The position numbers and the translations under genes are program-made. Shown here piece after piece: positions 1 through 10,073 of a stretch of 64,000 nt of DNA. Source of the DNA: Sulfurimonas sp. hsl 1-7 (GTDB lineage: Bacteria > Campylobacterota > Campylobacteria > Campylobacterales > Sulfurimonadaceae); contig NZ_JAUIRR010000001.1 of assembly GCF_030577135.1 (NCBI RefSeq), forward strand, positions 62,001-126,000, written 5' to 3'. The notes beneath the pieces were generated by a model. The model was given only the letters and a program-made list of their open reading frames with translations, did no database searches and was not told the DNA's origin. Each line of letters begins with the position of its first letter. Position 1 is the stretch's first letter.

Positions 1-1679
1 GTACAATGGCAGGCTATTACGATACGGATATGCTCAATATCGTACTTCCTATGTTTTTATTATGGTCAATTATCTGGGCGGTAAAAACGGATCAAAATAT
101 CTATCTTCTTTTAACAGCTTTAGATATCTTGGTATATAGATGGTGGTATCCGCAAAGTTATTCTCTAGAGTTTGCATTTTTCGGTTTAATCCTTGCATGT
201 ACACTTATCTTTGACCGTAAAAATATCTTTAACTATAAACTGCTTGCAATTATGATGTTTGCTATGATGGGACTTGATGGTTACACAAGACTTACTTTGG
301 TAGTAGTATCGTTTTATATTTTTACTCAAGAAAAGTTTGATAAATATGTATATTACATCTTAGGTGCTGCTATAGCAACATTTTTTGTTACAGGTGGATT
401 TAATCCTATATGGATACAACTTAAAGGGTATGTATTTAAAGATAGTGTAAGTGTAGCTGAACAAGGTTTACACCTTCATTTCTTTACCGTAATGCAGACA
501 ATTCGTGAAGCGGGACAAATCCCTTTTGAAATGTTTGCAAACCGTATAAGCGGTAATGTTATTGTCTTTATAATTTCATTATTAGGGTATGGATATCTAC
601 TCTTTAAACATAGAATTATGCTGCTTTCATTACCGTTAGTGGGACTTGGCTTTTTAGCATATGTAGGGGGACTTAGATTTACTGTTTATGCAGTTCCTGT
701 TTTAGCATTTGGAGTTGCATTCTTGATTACGGAACTTGCTCAAAAAATGCCTACACAAAAGTTAAAATATCTCTCAATGATTACATTTACTTTACTTATC
801 TTACTTCCAAACTATAAGCATATAGATGATTATAAAGTTCCGACTGTTTTTAATGCAGAAGAAGTGAAGGTACTCGAGCAACTAAAGAGTATTGCAAATC
901 CAAATGACTACACTATAGCATGGTGGGATTATGGATATCCTATCCGTTATTATGCAGATACACAAACATTAATAGACGGTGGAAAACACAGCGGTAGTGT
1001 AAACTTCCCTGTAAGTTTTATTTTAACGCATCCTCAAGATGCAGCTGCTAAGATGGCTCGTTTAGATGTGGAGTATACGGAGAAAAAACTCCTCGGGGAT
1101 AAAAATCAGACCCATTTTTCAAATATTGAAGAGATTACGAAAGATTATGGATTTAATAATACAAATCTTTTTTTAAATGAGCTTACCAAAGATATCAAGT
1201 TACCAAAGAAAACAACAGATATTTATCTCTATTTACCGTTTAGAATGCTTAATATTTATCCGACAGTGACATATTTTTCAAATATCAATTTAATGAACGG
1301 TGTGCAAGGGAAGCAGCCTCTTTTCTTCCAAAGCAGAAATTTTAAAGATACAGGAGAGAAACTTTTACTTGGAGGTAATGTTTCTTTAAACAAAAGTGAC
1401 TTAACACTGACACTTGGGAAGAAAACTGTACCGATTAGAAGATTTGTAAAAACTGTATATGGTCAAGATAATAAGGTGCATGTAGAGTCACAACTTGTGA
1501 ATTTTACATCCGATATAAGCTTGATTTATCTTGCTTCTTACAATATATTTTTAGTTGTAGATGAAGCAACATATAACTCTACATATATACAACTGTTTGT
1601 CTTAGAAAACTATGATAAAGAACTATATGAGATGGTGATTAACACTGTAGGTGCGAAAGTATTTAAGCTAAAAATTTAA
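1..1679 (+). CDS. pglB: Oligosaccharyltransferase PglB/STT3 family, 5' truncated by window
   Basis: Membrane oligosaccharyltransferase of bacterial N-glycosylation; it moves a lipid-linked glycan to Asn in D/E-x-N-x-S/T sequons on the periplasmic side. The frame is open to the window edge and the first in-window ATG (position 6) is internal: Met-Ala-Gly-Tyr-Tyr matches an internal stretch of Campylobacter PglB, so roughly 150 N-terminal residues lie upstream. Counting from that Met, visible motifs are the DxD-type YYDTD (residues 4-8), TIRE, the TIxE sequon-binding motif (165-168), and the WWDYG signature (306-310). About ten hydrophobic segments precede a soluble periplasmic domain from about residue 275. 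galU starts 17 bp downstream, which fits a sugar-nucleotide/glycan context. Confidence 0.95.
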   Translation, partial: TMAGYYDTDMLNIVLPMFLLWSIIWAVKTDQNIYLLLTALDILVYRWWYPQSYSLEFAFFGLILACTLIFDRKNIFNYKLLAIMMFAMMGLDGYTRLTLVVVSFYIFTQEKFDKYVYYILGAAIATFFVTGGFNPIWIQLKGYVFKDSVSVAEQGLHLHFFTVMQTIREAGQIPFEMFANRISGNVIVFIISLLGYGYLLFKHRIMLLSLPLVGLGFLAYVGGLRFTVYAVPVLAFGVAFLITELAQKMPTQKLKYLSMITFTLLILLPNYKHIDDYKVPTVFNAEEVKVLEQLKSIANPNDYTIAWWDYGYPIRYYADTQTLIDGGKHSGSVNFPVSFILTHPQDAAAKMARLDVEYTEKKLLGDKNQTHFSNIEEITKDYGFNNTNLFLNELTKDIKLPKKTTDIYLYLPFRMLNIYPTVTYFSNINLMNGVQGKQPLFFQSRNFKDTGEKLLLGGNVSLNKSDLTLTLGKKTVPIRRFVKTVYGQDNKVHVESQLVNFTSDISLIYLASYNIFLVVDEATYNSTYIQLFVLENYDKELYEMVINTVGAKVFKLKI

Positions 1680-1696
1680 ATGATAAAGGACGAAAA

Positions 1697-2530
1697 ATGA
1701 TAAGAAAATGTTTATTCCCGGCAGCAGGATACGGTACAAGGTTTTTACCGGCAACAAAAGCAATGCCAAAAGAGATGTTACCGATTCTAACTAAACCGCT
1801 CATTCAGTATGGTGTAGAAGAAGCGATGGAAGCCGGATGTGATGTTATGGCAATTATTACGGGACGCGGTAAACGTGCCATTACAGATCATTTTGATATC
1901 TCTTATGAGTTAGAACATCAGATACAGGGTTCATCTAAAGAAAAAATGTTAGATGGTATACGTAATATTATTAAAAACTGTACATTTACATATACTCGTC
2001 AAAATGAGATGAAAGGTTTGGGAGATGCAATTTATAAAGGAAACGTATTAGTAGGTTTCCAAAATCCTTTTGCAGTAATACTTGCAGATGACCTTTGTGT
2101 AAATCCTGACGGTGACGGAGTACTCAAACAGATGGTTGATCTTTACAATAAATATAAATGTTGTATAGTCGCTACTATGGAGGTACCAAATGAAGAGGTA
2201 CATAAGTACGGTGTAATAGAGGGTAACGAGATTGAGGACGGTGTATTCATGGTTTCAAATATGATTGAAAAACCGGATAACGATAAAGCACCTTCAAATC
2301 AAGCGGTAATAGGGCGATATATTTTAACACCGGATATTTTTGAGATGATTCAACATACAAAGCCCGGAAAAAACGGTGAGATACAGATAACAGACGCTCT
2401 TTGCGAACAAGCAAAAAAAGGGATGGTTATCGCATATAGATTTAAAGGAAAGAGATTCGACTGTGGAAGTGTAGAAGGTTTCGTAGAAGCTACTAACTAC
2501 TTTTATAATAAAGAGAAAGAAGAACTTTAA
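1697..2530 (+). CDS. galU: UTP-glucose-1-phosphate uridylyltransferase
   Basis: Makes UDP-glucose from UTP and glucose-1-phosphate for surface polysaccharide and glycan synthesis. The 277-aa length is normal for bacterial GalU. The N-terminal nucleotide-binding segment has the G-x-G-T-R-x-L-P pattern (AAGYGTRFLPATKAMPKEM) at about residues 9-27, and the C-terminal region ends in the expected KRFDCGSVEGF stretch. An ATG start follows a purine-rich AAAGGACG site. It lies between pglB and pgi, and pgi begins one base after its stop, so the three genes are probably one transcript. Confidence 0.95.
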   Translation: MIRKCLFPAAGYGTRFLPATKAMPKEMLPILTKPLIQYGVEEAMEAGCDVMAIITGRGKRAITDHFDISYELEHQIQGSSKEKMLDGIRNIIKNCTFTYTRQNEMKGLGDAIYKGNVLVGFQNPFAVILADDLCVNPDGDGVLKQMVDLYNKYKCCIVATMEVPNEEVHKYGVIEGNEIEDGVFMVSNMIEKPDNDKAPSNQAVIGRYILTPDIFEMIQHTKPGKNGEIQITDALCEQAKKGMVIAYRFKGKRFDCGSVEGFVEATNYFYNKEKEEL

Positions 2531-2531
2531 A

Positions 2532-3740
2532 ATGCATTACAGACACAATTTTAATCCTACAATATCAGACGAAGAGATCTTTAATAAGATTTTAGATGAA
2601 CAAGAGCTTATAGGTTATTATAATCTTCCTTTACAAGATCCTACTATATATAAAGAGTATGCTAAAACTGTAAAACAAAAAAATATTGTAGTGATTGGAA
2701 TCGGGGGGAGTACACTCGGTACTTATGCGATCTATAAATACCTCAAACACTCTAAAGAACTCAGTAAAAAACTCTATTTTTTAGAAACTACGGATCCTAT
2801 TGATATAGAGTCAAAACTGGAAAATGTTGATCTCAACGATACTCTTTTTATTGTAATATCTAAGTCGGGTACAACAATAGAGACTATATCTATCTTCAAA
2901 TATATCCATTCCCTTGTAAGTATTGATAAAAATAATTGTGTCGTAGTAACTGAACATGATTCAAAACTAAAAACCTATGCCGATGCAAACGGAATGAAAA
3001 GTTTTGAAATCCCTAAAAATGTAGGCGGAAGATTTTCTGTTTTTTCTGCTGTCGGACTTTTACCTTTAGCGATCGTGGGTATCAATATAGACGATCTTTT
3101 AAAAGGTGCACAAATGGTGCACCAATCATTTTTTAATAAAAGAAACTTCTATAAGCGTTTGATCAATAAAGCGAGATTTTTAGTTGAGTATAAAAACAGT
3201 TTTAACGTAAATGTAGTTTTCTCTTATTCATCAAGACTTGAAGGGTTTAACAAGTGGTACATTCAGCTCTGGGGTGAATCGCTTGGAAAAGTTGATATAA
3301 ACTCTACGAGACAAGGTTTAACACCTATCGGAATTATCGGACCTATCGATCAACACTCGTTTTTACAGCTTATTATTGAAGGGAAACGTGATAAAACCGT
3401 AACGGTAATCAAGGTGGAAAATTTCTATAACCATCTTAAAATTCCTGCCGTGAAGCTTGAAGGTTTAGAAGAGTTAGATTACATTGACAACTTGGAGTTC
3501 TCAAATCTTATCAATAAACAAGCAGATGCAACTATAGAGTCTATAAACAATGTCAATGATATCCCTTGTGATGTTATAACGATAGACGGGATGTGTGAGA
3601 GTGCCATTGCAGCATTAATGTATGAATATGAACTATTAACATCTTTATGTGCAAAATTTATGTACATCGATGCCTATAATCAACCGGGTGTTGAGAGCGG
3701 TAAAAAGATCTTGAAAGAAAAATTGATAAAAAATATTTAA
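2532..3740 (+). CDS. pgi: Glucose-6-phosphate isomerase
   Basis: Interconverts glucose-6-phosphate and fructose-6-phosphate. The 402-aa protein is the short form found in many Campylobacterota. SIS-fold phosphate-binding motifs are visible: IGIGGSTLGTY near residue 56 and SKSGTTIETIS near residue 110. The family signature region (GLTPIGIIGPIDQHSFLQL) is near residue 258, with its conserved His. It is tightly spaced behind galU; with GalU it links central sugar phosphates to UDP-sugars. A palindrome overlaps its stop codon. Confidence 0.93.
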   Translation: MHYRHNFNPTISDEEIFNKILDEQELIGYYNLPLQDPTIYKEYAKTVKQKNIVVIGIGGSTLGTYAIYKYLKHSKELSKKLYFLETTDPIDIESKLENVDLNDTLFIVISKSGTTIETISIFKYIHSLVSIDKNNCVVVTEHDSKLKTYADANGMKSFEIPKNVGGRFSVFSAVGLLPLAIVGINIDDLLKGAQMVHQSFFNKRNFYKRLINKARFLVEYKNSFNVNVVFSYSSRLEGFNKWYIQLWGESLGKVDINSTRQGLTPIGIIGPIDQHSFLQLIIEGKRDKTVTVIKVENFYNHLKIPAVKLEGLEELDYIDNLEFSNLINKQADATIESINNVNDIPCDVITIDGMCESAIAALMYEYELLTSLCAKFMYIDAYNQPGVESGKKILKEKLIKNI

Positions 3741-3762
3741 CAAAATAAATTATTTTTGTTAA
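3737..3762. terminator. AT-rich inverted repeat at the pgi 3' end
   Basis: TTAACAAAAT and ATTTTTGTTAA arms face each other across a short centre and overlap the pgi stop codon. It could act as a weak terminator for pgi or as an operator for the following gene. It lacks a GC-rich stem, so termination is not certain. Confidence 0.4.
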
Positions 3763-3778
3763 ATTTCGTAAATTAAGT

Positions 3779-3784
3779 TATAAT
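3779..3784 (+). promoter_or_regulatory. -10 box upstream of ComEA-like gene
   Basis: A perfect TATAAT lies 28 bp before the ATG at 3813, with AAAAAGGAAT as ribosome-binding site. There is no good -35 hexamer, as is usual for sigma-70 promoters in Campylobacterota. Confidence 0.55.
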
Positions 3785-3812
3785 AAACCTGATTTTAACA
3801 AAAAGGAATAAA

Positions 3813-4061
3813 ATGAAGGTTTTACTTAGTTTACTAATAGGGTTTAGTTTTTTATTTTCGTCTGTTGATATTAACAATGCAGATAAGTCTCAATTGATGC
3901 AGTTAAAAGGGGTCGGTGCAAAAAAAGCTGATTCTATTATCACTTATAGAGAGGCGCATTGTTTTACTAACATTGCTGAACTTGAAAAAGTGAAAGGTCT
4001 TGGTAAAAAGTTTATAGAAAAAAACAAGGACAACATCTCAGTAGGTGCTTGTAAAAAGTAA
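3813..4061 (+). CDS. Exported helix-hairpin-helix protein, ComEA-like
   Basis: An 82-aa protein with an N-terminal signal sequence (about residues 1-17, ending FLFSSV), followed by one ComEA-type (HhH)2 domain: VDINNADKSQLMQLKGVGAKKADSII and a second hairpin, VKGLGKKFIEKNKDNI. ComEA proteins bind incoming double-stranded DNA in the periplasm during natural transformation. It has its own promoter and is followed by a hairpin terminator, so it is a single-gene unit. The Cts-like machinery at 53274-62766 would be its functional partner. The fold is clear; the role in DNA uptake is inferred. Confidence 0.85.
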   Translation: MKVLLSLLIGFSFLFSSVDINNADKSQLMQLKGVGAKKADSIITYREAHCFTNIAELEKVKGLGKKFIEKNKDNISVGACKK

Positions 4062-4065
4062 ATAT

Positions 4066-4088
4066 TATCCAGAGAGTTTCTCTGGATA
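4066..4088. terminator. Terminator between convergent genes
   Basis: A ten-base-pair stem, TATCCAGAGA and TCTCTGGATA, closes a 3-nt GTT loop between the convergent ComEA-like and GSP-synthase-like genes. A T-rich tract follows on the minus strand; the plus side is less T-rich. Confidence 0.7.
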
Positions 4089-4095
4089 AAGGTCA

Positions 4096-5271
4096 TTATT
4101 TGATGATATGTCCGACAAATTTTGACATATTGTCAAGTATCTCACCACCTTTTCTGAAGCTGAGTCCACACGCTTCATAGGCAAAAAATACTCCGGCTTG
4201 GTATTTGTCTCCTTGAGAATCTTTAGCAAACTCAACATATTCCTGGTAAACTTTTTTATAGTTTCCATAAGGTCCTTCTGTTTGTGTAATAACCTCTTCA
4301 TTTCCATCTAAAACTCTCGTATTCGCACCTTCACGTCCAAAGACAGGTTTCTCTACCTGTTTAACATCTAAAGGCTCAAAAGAGGTTTTAAGAAGATACG
4401 GTGAATCAGGAAAGAGATCGCATAGTATCTTCATTATTCCTTTTGATTGAAAGATAAGGGTATATGCAGGATTTAATATGATTGCCTCTTGATTTACCAT
4501 AATAGATGTAAGCGTAGTAGCTAGTTCTGGCTCATCTATAGCTATATCTTCCCACGGATAAAGTTTAAACCAGTACTCATATTTGTTCTCGTCTGCATCA
4601 TAGATACCGCTCTCATCAAACTTTACGTTTTGAAGATATTCAAAAGAGGTTACAAAGCCTGCATCGGTTGCGATTTGCTGTAAAAGCTTTGTTGTCGCTT
4701 CCTCTTCATCATTTCCTTCGATTGATGAAAATAGGATCTTCCATCCGTCATAAAACTCTTCAAATTTCTCAGTCTCATCAAAAAGTGTAATCAGACGTTT
4801 AAAGTTCTCACTAATAGCTTCATACACATTGTTAAACTGTTGAGCCTCATCAAGGTTGTTTTGTTTTAAAAGTGCCCATTGCAGAAGGGCAGTTTCAAAT
4901 AGTGCAGTTGGAGTATCTGCATTAAATTCAATAAGCTTAATAGGTTTACCGTCAATACCGCCTGCGAGATCAAATCTACCGTAGATATGCCAGTGGACAT
5001 CATTTTCCCAAGATTTTTTAATCGCATCTACTAAATTAAATGGAATACCAAGTTCGAAAAAAAGATCATTTTCGATCACATACTCGGCAGCCTCTACAAA
5101 CATATCGTAGAGCTCATTAACAGCCGTATAATAATTCTCTGCATCTTTATGGGAAATTTCAACAAGTTTATCACTAACATATTTTGAACCGTCAGTATCT
5201 GTATGCCAGGAAAAGCCTATTTCTTCTAGTTCTTCATTACTCAGCGGAGTAACATCTTGGAGTTGTATCAC
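4096..5271 (-). CDS. Glutathionylspermidine synthase-like ATP-grasp protein
   Basis: A 391-aa protein of the glutathionylspermidine synthase/YgiC-YjfC family, ATP-grasp enzymes that join a carboxylate to an amine. Recognisable stretches include HIYGRFDLAG, LIEFNADTPTALFE and the late PVFGREGAN glycine-rich segment with EGPYGNYKKVYQE. It lacks the amidase half of the E. coli bifunctional enzyme, so it is synthetase-only and its true amine substrate is unknown. The start is GTG at 5271, two bases after the lipoprotein stop, with GGGGGAT as ribosome-binding site. In Campylobacter jejuni a homologue (Cj0372) also sits next to a UPF0323 lipoprotein (Cj0371). Confidence 0.85.
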   Translation of the reverse strand: MIQLQDVTPLSNEELEEIGFSWHTDTDGSKYVSDKLVEISHKDAENYYTAVNELYDMFVEAAEYVIENDLFFELGIPFNLVDAIKKSWENDVHWHIYGRFDLAGGIDGKPIKLIEFNADTPTALFETALLQWALLKQNNLDEAQQFNNVYEAISENFKRLITLFDETEKFEEFYDGWKILFSSIEGNDEEEATTKLLQQIATDAGFVTSFEYLQNVKFDESGIYDADENKYEYWFKLYPWEDIAIDEPELATTLTSIMVNQEAIILNPAYTLIFQSKGIMKILCDLFPDSPYLLKTSFEPLDVKQVEKPVFGREGANTRVLDGNEEVITQTEGPYGNYKKVYQEYVEFAKDSQGDKYQAGVFFAYEACGLSFRKGGEILDNMSKFVGHIIK

Positions 5272-5273
5272 TC

Positions 5274-5870
5274 TTATCCCCCAAAAGAACTACTGCCAGT
5301 TTTTTTAGAAAAACTGCCACTGCTTTTATTGTATGTTGAACTACTTGAAGAGCCGAAAAAGCTTTTTTTCGAGCTCGAAGATTTAGTTGAACTCCCTGAA
5401 GCTGAACGAGAATATGCACTTTTGTTTGTAGTTACTGCATTTCTTGCAAAACTTTTATTATTCATAAGAGCATTACCGATCATGTTTCCAAGTAAACTTC
5501 CTGCTGCTACTGCAAGGATAGTCCCTGCAAGACCCATCCCTGCATCACCTGCACCGCTTTGAAGCGTTTCACTCGTACCGTTTTGCACTTTATTATACTC
5601 TTGTTCGGCAAGTGCTTTCATTTCAGCTTCATTCATAAAGCGTTCTGTAACGTTTCCATTTTCATCACGTTCGCGTATAATTGCACGAGATGGACCATCT
5701 GTCGGCATCTCCTCTACAACTACATATTTTCCGTTAGTTTGTTGTTCAATTACTAAAAATTTATTTTGTGCTTGTTCTTGTTGTTGTGAACATCCACTAA
5801 GGATACTCATCATAAGTATTCCGGCACTTCCAAGTGCCACACCGCCGGCCAAAGATGAAATATGTTTCAT
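5274..5870 (-). CDS. UPF0323 family lipoprotein
   Basis: A 198-aa lipoprotein. A hydrophobic signal ends in the lipobox LSGC at about residues 24-27, giving an acylated Cys. The middle contains the UPF0323-type sequence RAIIRERDENGNVTERFMNEAEM, followed by a small Gly/Ala hydrophobic stretch (about residues 108-130), and the C-terminal third is very rich in Ser, Lys and Gly. This is the Cj0371-type protein, whose molecular function is unresolved. It is directly upstream of and nearly touching the glutathionylspermidine-synthase-like gene, suggesting that the two are translated together. Confidence 0.85.
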   Translation of the reverse strand: MKHISSLAGGVALGSAGILMMSILSGCSQQQEQAQNKFLVIEQQTNGKYVVVEEMPTDGPSRAIIRERDENGNVTERFMNEAEMKALAEQEYNKVQNGTSETLQSGAGDAGMGLAGTILAVAAGSLLGNMIGNALMNNKSFARNAVTTNKSAYSRSASGSSTKSSSSKKSFFGSSSSSTYNKSSGSFSKKTGSSSFGG

Positions 5871-6316
5871 TAAATTTTTCCTTTTATTTTGTTTTTGTTT
5901 AAGATAATTATTTTATTGAGCTCTTTATCAAAAAATGTAACTTTCTCTCTTCCGTTGTAAAGAATATCTCCATGGTATGAAAACCTTGATGTTTGTAGTG
6001 TTACATCCTCTTTTGCCAATAAAAATGTTCCTACACTTTTACCGATAGGTGCAATCAAAGTTAAAAAACTCAGTACAAATAAAAAACCGACACTGTATAA
6101 AGCAACTTTAGTATTAGTATAAAGTGTAACATAGCCGATAATAAGGCTAAGAAGAAAATAAAGTATTACACTTTGATTGTCTGCAAAAAGTATATTGTAA
6201 TATAGATCAATTTCATAATAATCTATGTAATTAAGTTTTATTCCTAAAAAGAGGAAAAAGTCTAAAATAAATGTAAAAAACATTCCAGATAACAAAGCTT
6301 GCAATAGTTTACTCAT
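5870..6316 (-). CDS. Hypothetical membrane protein
   Basis: A 148-aa protein with three or four hydrophobic helices in the first 100 residues (about 5-28, 48-66, 70-90), then a hydrophilic C-terminal tail of about 50 residues rich in Lys and Asn. It is not recognised as a known family. Its ATG overlaps the end of the Sua5-like gene by four bases and its stop abuts the lipoprotein start, so it belongs to the carB-sua5-lipoprotein transcript. Confidence 0.7.
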   Translation of the reverse strand: MSKLLQALLSGMFFTFILDFFLFLGIKLNYIDYYEIDLYYNILFADNQSVILYFLLSLIIGYVTLYTNTKVALYSVGFLFVLSFLTLIAPIGKSVGTFLLAKEDVTLQTSRFSYHGDILYNGREKVTFFDKELNKIIILNKNKIKGKI

Positions 6317-6786
6317 CTCAATCTCTTTATTTTTTTATTGTTGATACGTAACAGTTTAGAGGCTGTTTTTTCTTCTAAAGAGTTTCGATCTTCTATTATT
6401 ATATCAGCTTTTGCTTGACAAAATTCCCGATCAAAGTTTTTCCCGCTCTCATTTGCAGAAGTGGAAAATGTCCAAGTGAGTTGTCGCAAAATATTTGAAT
6501 TTAGAGGATAAGAAGCGACTCTAAACGCCTCATTTTTTACAATAAAAGTAGTCTGTTTTGCTAAGCGAACCAACTTTTTTTGTTTTTTTGGAACCCGTTT
6601 TCCATCTTTCTTGAGACTCTCTAAAGAGTTGTAGACTTTTATAAAGGGTTTATTATTTGGGCGTGATTTGATATGAGCGAGTCGATTAGAATCTTGAGAT
6701 AACAAACCGACGGTAGTGTCGGTTTGTGTCAGTATAACTTTTGTATTTAAACTAAAAAGTCTTGAAGCGCTGTTGCTTTTGACCAT
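6313..6786 (-). CDS. Sua5/YciO/YrdC-like protein
   Basis: A 157-aa protein with the Sua5/YrdC start pattern [13 protein letters not shown] (about residues 20-32) and the KSRPNNKPF basic motif that contacts nucleotide or RNA in the family. STSANESGK, another conserved signature, is near residue 110. TsaC/YrdC makes threonylcarbamoyl-AMP for the t6A tRNA modification; this shorter member may do that or an undefined related job. Its ATG lies inside the 3' end of carB (40-bp overlap), and no later ATG precedes the conserved core, which supports the overlap. Confidence 0.75.
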   Translation of the reverse strand: MVKSNSASRLFSLNTKVILTQTDTTVGLLSQDSNRLAHIKSRPNNKPFIKVYNSLESLKKDGKRVPKKQKKLVRLAKQTTFIVKNEAFRVASYPLNSNILRQLTWTFSTSANESGKNFDREFCQAKADIIIEDRNSLEEKTASKLLRINNKKIKRLR

Positions 6787-9700
6787 GAATCATCTTTCAT
6801 TTCGTCAAGTGCAAGTACTGCAGCACGAGCAGCACTTAAAGTTGTGAAATATGGGATATTTCTTTTTAGAACCTCTTGACGAATCACTACAGCATCTTTT
6901 TTGCTTGTGTTATTGTCTGAAGTGTTGATAGCCATTGCGATCTCATCATTTTTCATAGCATCTTCGATATTTGGACGACCTTCAGAGATTTTAAGAACTA
7001 CTTCACATTCAACACCTGCTGCTGCGATAACCTCTTGAGTTCCTTTAGTCGCTACAAGTTTAAATCCGTGGCGAACTAAACCTTTAGCAATATCTACACC
7101 ATGTTGTTTGTCTGCATCTACAAATGATAAGAAACATGTACCTGCTGTAGGGATGTTGTTTCCTGCACTTAACTGTGCTTTAGCAAATGAGATACCGAAG
7201 TTCGAACTAATCCCCATAACTTCACCCGTAGACTTCATCTCAGGACTTAGAACTAAGTCAGCACCATAAAGTTTATGGAACGGGAATACTGCCTCTTTAA
7301 CAGAGATATGCCCTTTTAATTTAGGACGAAGTAAATCATTTACCTCTTCAACAATGTTGTATTTGTCATAGTATGCAAGTGAATCTCTTAAACTCTCACC
7401 CATCATTACACGAGTCGCAACTTTTGCAAGTGGCATACCTGTCGCTTTAGATACAAACGGAACTGTTCTTGAAGCTCTAGGGTTTACTTCGATTAAGTAA
7501 ATTTCACCTTCATAGATAGCGTACTGAACATTCATAAGACCACATACACCAAGTCCTAGTGCAATAGTTTTTGTCTGAGCTTCAACTTTCTCGATCATCT
7601 CTTGAGATAAATTTACCGGCGGTAATGAACAAGCAGAGTCTCCAGAGTGGATACCCGCTTCTTCAATGTGTTGCATAACTGAACCGATATAAACTTCTTT
7701 ACCGTCAGAGATACAGTCAACATCAAGTTCAATTGCTTGATCTAGGAATTTATCGATTAGAACAGGTGCTTCGTTTGAAACAGAGATTGCTAAGTCCATG
7801 TATTGGCGAAGTTCATCTTCTGAATAAACGATTCTCATACCGCGACCACCAAGAACAAATGATGGACGGACAAGAACAGGGTAACCTAACTTCTCAGCAA
7901 TTACGTAAGATTCCTCTTTTGTACGTGCTAAACCGTTTGCCGGTTGTTTTAAACCATGCTTGATAACGAAATCAGAGAACTGCTCTCTATCTTCAGCCAA
8001 GTCAATTACCGCCGAAGGTGTTCCTGAAATTTTTGCACCGATTTTCGTAAGTGAATCTGCAAGTTTAAGAGGTGTTTGTCCACCAAAGTGTACGATAATG
8101 CCATCTGGATTTTCATTCTCAATAACTTCTCTTACGTGCTCAAAGTCGATTGGTTCAAAGTAAAGTACATCTGATGTATCGTAGTCTGTTGAAACAGTTT
8201 CAGGGTTACAGTTGTACATAATTGTTTCAATATCCATCTCTTTTAAAGCAAAAGCAGCGTGAACACAACAGTAGTCAAACTCGATACCTTGACCGATTCT
8301 GTTTGGCCCACCACCAAGGATAAGAACTTTTTTCTTATCAGATTTTCTTGTTTGAGCCGGAAGTTTTGTAATATTTGTACTTGAATAAAGATACGGAGTA
8401 AGTGCTTCAAACTCAGCTGCACATGTGTCAACTTCGTTGTACTCTTGTCTTACACCCAGTTTTTTTCTTGCTTCAAAAACATCATTCTCAGTAACTTTGT
8501 TATCAGTGTTTTGAGAAACTAGTTGAGCAATTCTTTTGTCTGAGAAACCGTCTACTTTTGCCATTCTCATAGCTTCTTCTTCAAATAACACTTTGTCAGT
8601 CATTGTTTTCTCAGCTTCGATTAGCTCTTGCAGTTGGTATAAGAACCATGGGTCAATTGCACAAGTATCAAACATCTCTTCAACACTCATACCGCGGCGG
8701 AAACCTTCTGCAACGTAAAGAATTCTGTCTGCATTTGGACGACGGATTTCATGTTTTACAAACTCATCATCAGCATCAATAGGATCTAGTCCACATAGCC
8801 CAGTTTCAAGTGAACATAATGCTTTTTGTAAAGACTCTTTAAATGTACGCCCAATTGCCATCGCTTCACCAACAGATTTCATAGAAGTTGAAAGTGTACT
8901 GATAGCTTCAGGGAATTTCTCGAATGTAAAACGTGGTACTTTTGTTACAACGTAGTCGATTACAGGCTCGAATGCCGCAGGTGTTCCCGTAATGTCATTT
9001 GTGATCTCATCAAGTGTAAAACCAACTGCAAGAAGTGTAGCCACTTTTGCGATTGGATAACCAGTAGCTTTTGAAGCAAGAGCAGATGAACGAGATACAC
9101 GCGGGTTCATTTCAATTACGATCATACGACCAGTTTTAGGGTCAATTGAGAACTGAACGTTAGAACCACCTGTGTCAACACCGATCTCTCTTAGAATAGC
9201 AAAAGAAGCATCACGCATTCTTTGGTACTCTTTATCTGTAAGTGTAAGTGCCGGTGCTACAGTGATACTATCACCTGTGTGAACACCCATTGGATCGAAG
9301 TTTTCAATTGAACATACGATGATACAGTTGTCCGCTTTGTCACGGATAACTTCCATCTCATACTCTTTCCATCCAAGCATAGATTCCATAATTTCGATTT
9401 CATTGATTGGAGATGCTGAAATACCTTCTTGAGCAAGTTTCTCAAACTCTTCCATATTGTATGCTACACCTGAACCGCCACCGGCAAGTGTAAATGAAGC
9501 TCTAGAGATAACAGGGAAACCAATCTCTTTAGCTACTTCAATAGCTTCTTCAACGCTGTAAGCATTTTTACTTTTTGGTAAATCCATACCGATTTTTACC
9601 ATAGCTTCGTTGAAAAGGTGTCTGTCTTCACCTTTGTTGATAGCTTCCGGGTCTGCACCTAAAAATTCTACACCCTCTAGCATACCTTTTTCATACATGC

Positions 9701-10001
9701 TCATAGCAACGTTTAGTGCAGTCTGTCCACCCATAGTCGGCAGTACTGCATCAACATTTTCATCTTTGATGATTTTTGCGATGATATCTTCTTTGATTGG
9801 TTCAATGTATGTTCTATCTGCAAACTCAGGGTCAGTCATAATAGTTGCTGGATTTGAGTTGATCAGTACTACGCGATAACCAAGCTCTTTAAGAGTCTTA
9901 ACTGCTTGTGTTCCAGAGTAGTCAAACTCACAAGCCTGACCGATAACGATCGGACCAGAACCTATAAGTAAAATAGTTTTAATGTCGGTGCGTTTTGGCA
10001 T
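6747..10001 (-). CDS. carB: Carbamoyl-phosphate synthase large subunit
   Basis: A 1084-aa enzyme that makes carbamoyl phosphate from bicarbonate, ATP and glutamine-derived ammonia, feeding pyrimidines and arginine. Two homologous halves, each with a glycine-rich N-lobe ([20 protein letters not shown] near residue 13, [16 protein letters not shown] near residue 560) and an ATP-grasp core, are followed by an MGS-like allosteric domain (about residues 935-1084). Length and domain order are normal. The small subunit is not in this window. The gene order mreC-(OMP)-carB resembles other Campylobacterota. Confidence 0.97.
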   Translation of the reverse strand: MPKRTDIKTILLIGSGPIVIGQACEFDYSGTQAVKTLKELGYRVVLINSNPATIMTDPEFADRTYIEPIKEDIIAKIIKDENVDAVLPTMGGQTALNVAMSMYEKGMLEGVEFLGADPEAINKGEDRHLFNEAMVKIGMDLPKSKNAYSVEEAIEVAKEIGFPVISRASFTLAGGGSGVAYNMEEFEKLAQEGISASPINEIEIMESMLGWKEYEMEVIRDKADNCIIVCSIENFDPMGVHTGDSITVAPALTLTDKEYQRMRDASFAILREIGVDTGGSNVQFSIDPKTGRMIVIEMNPRVSRSSALASKATGYPIAKVATLLAVGFTLDEITNDITGTPAAFEPVIDYVVTKVPRFTFEKFPEAISTLSTSMKSVGEAMAIGRTFKESLQKALCSLETGLCGLDPIDADDEFVKHEIRRPNADRILYVAEGFRRGMSVEEMFDTCAIDPWFLYQLQELIEAEKTMTDKVLFEEEAMRMAKVDGFSDKRIAQLVSQNTDNKVTENDVFEARKKLGVRQEYNEVDTCAAEFEALTPYLYSSTNITKLPAQTRKSDKKKVLILGGGPNRIGQGIEFDYCCVHAAFALKEMDIETIMYNCNPETVSTDYDTSDVLYFEPIDFEHVREVIENENPDGIIVHFGGQTPLKLADSLTKIGAKISGTPSAVIDLAEDREQFSDFVIKHGLKQPANGLARTKEESYVIAEKLGYPVLVRPSFVLGGRGMRIVYSEDELRQYMDLAISVSNEAPVLIDKFLDQAIELDVDCISDGKEVYIGSVMQHIEEAGIHSGDSACSLPPVNLSQEMIEKVEAQTKTIALGLGVCGLMNVQYAIYEGEIYLIEVNPRASRTVPFVSKATGMPLAKVATRVMMGESLRDSLAYYDKYNIVEEVNDLLRPKLKGHISVKEAVFPFHKLYGADLVLSPEMKSTGEVMGISSNFGISFAKAQLSAGNNIPTAGTCFLSFVDADKQHGVDIAKGLVRHGFKLVATKGTQEVIAAAGVECEVVLKISEGRPNIEDAMKNDEIAMAINTSDNNTSKKDAVVIRQEVLKRNIPYFTTLSAARAAVLALDEMKDDSWSKATALQDFLV

Positions 10002-10073
10002 TTTTTACCCCATAAAATAGTCTATATAAAATTTAGAGATTATAGCCAATATGCACTTAATATTTGATGAACT

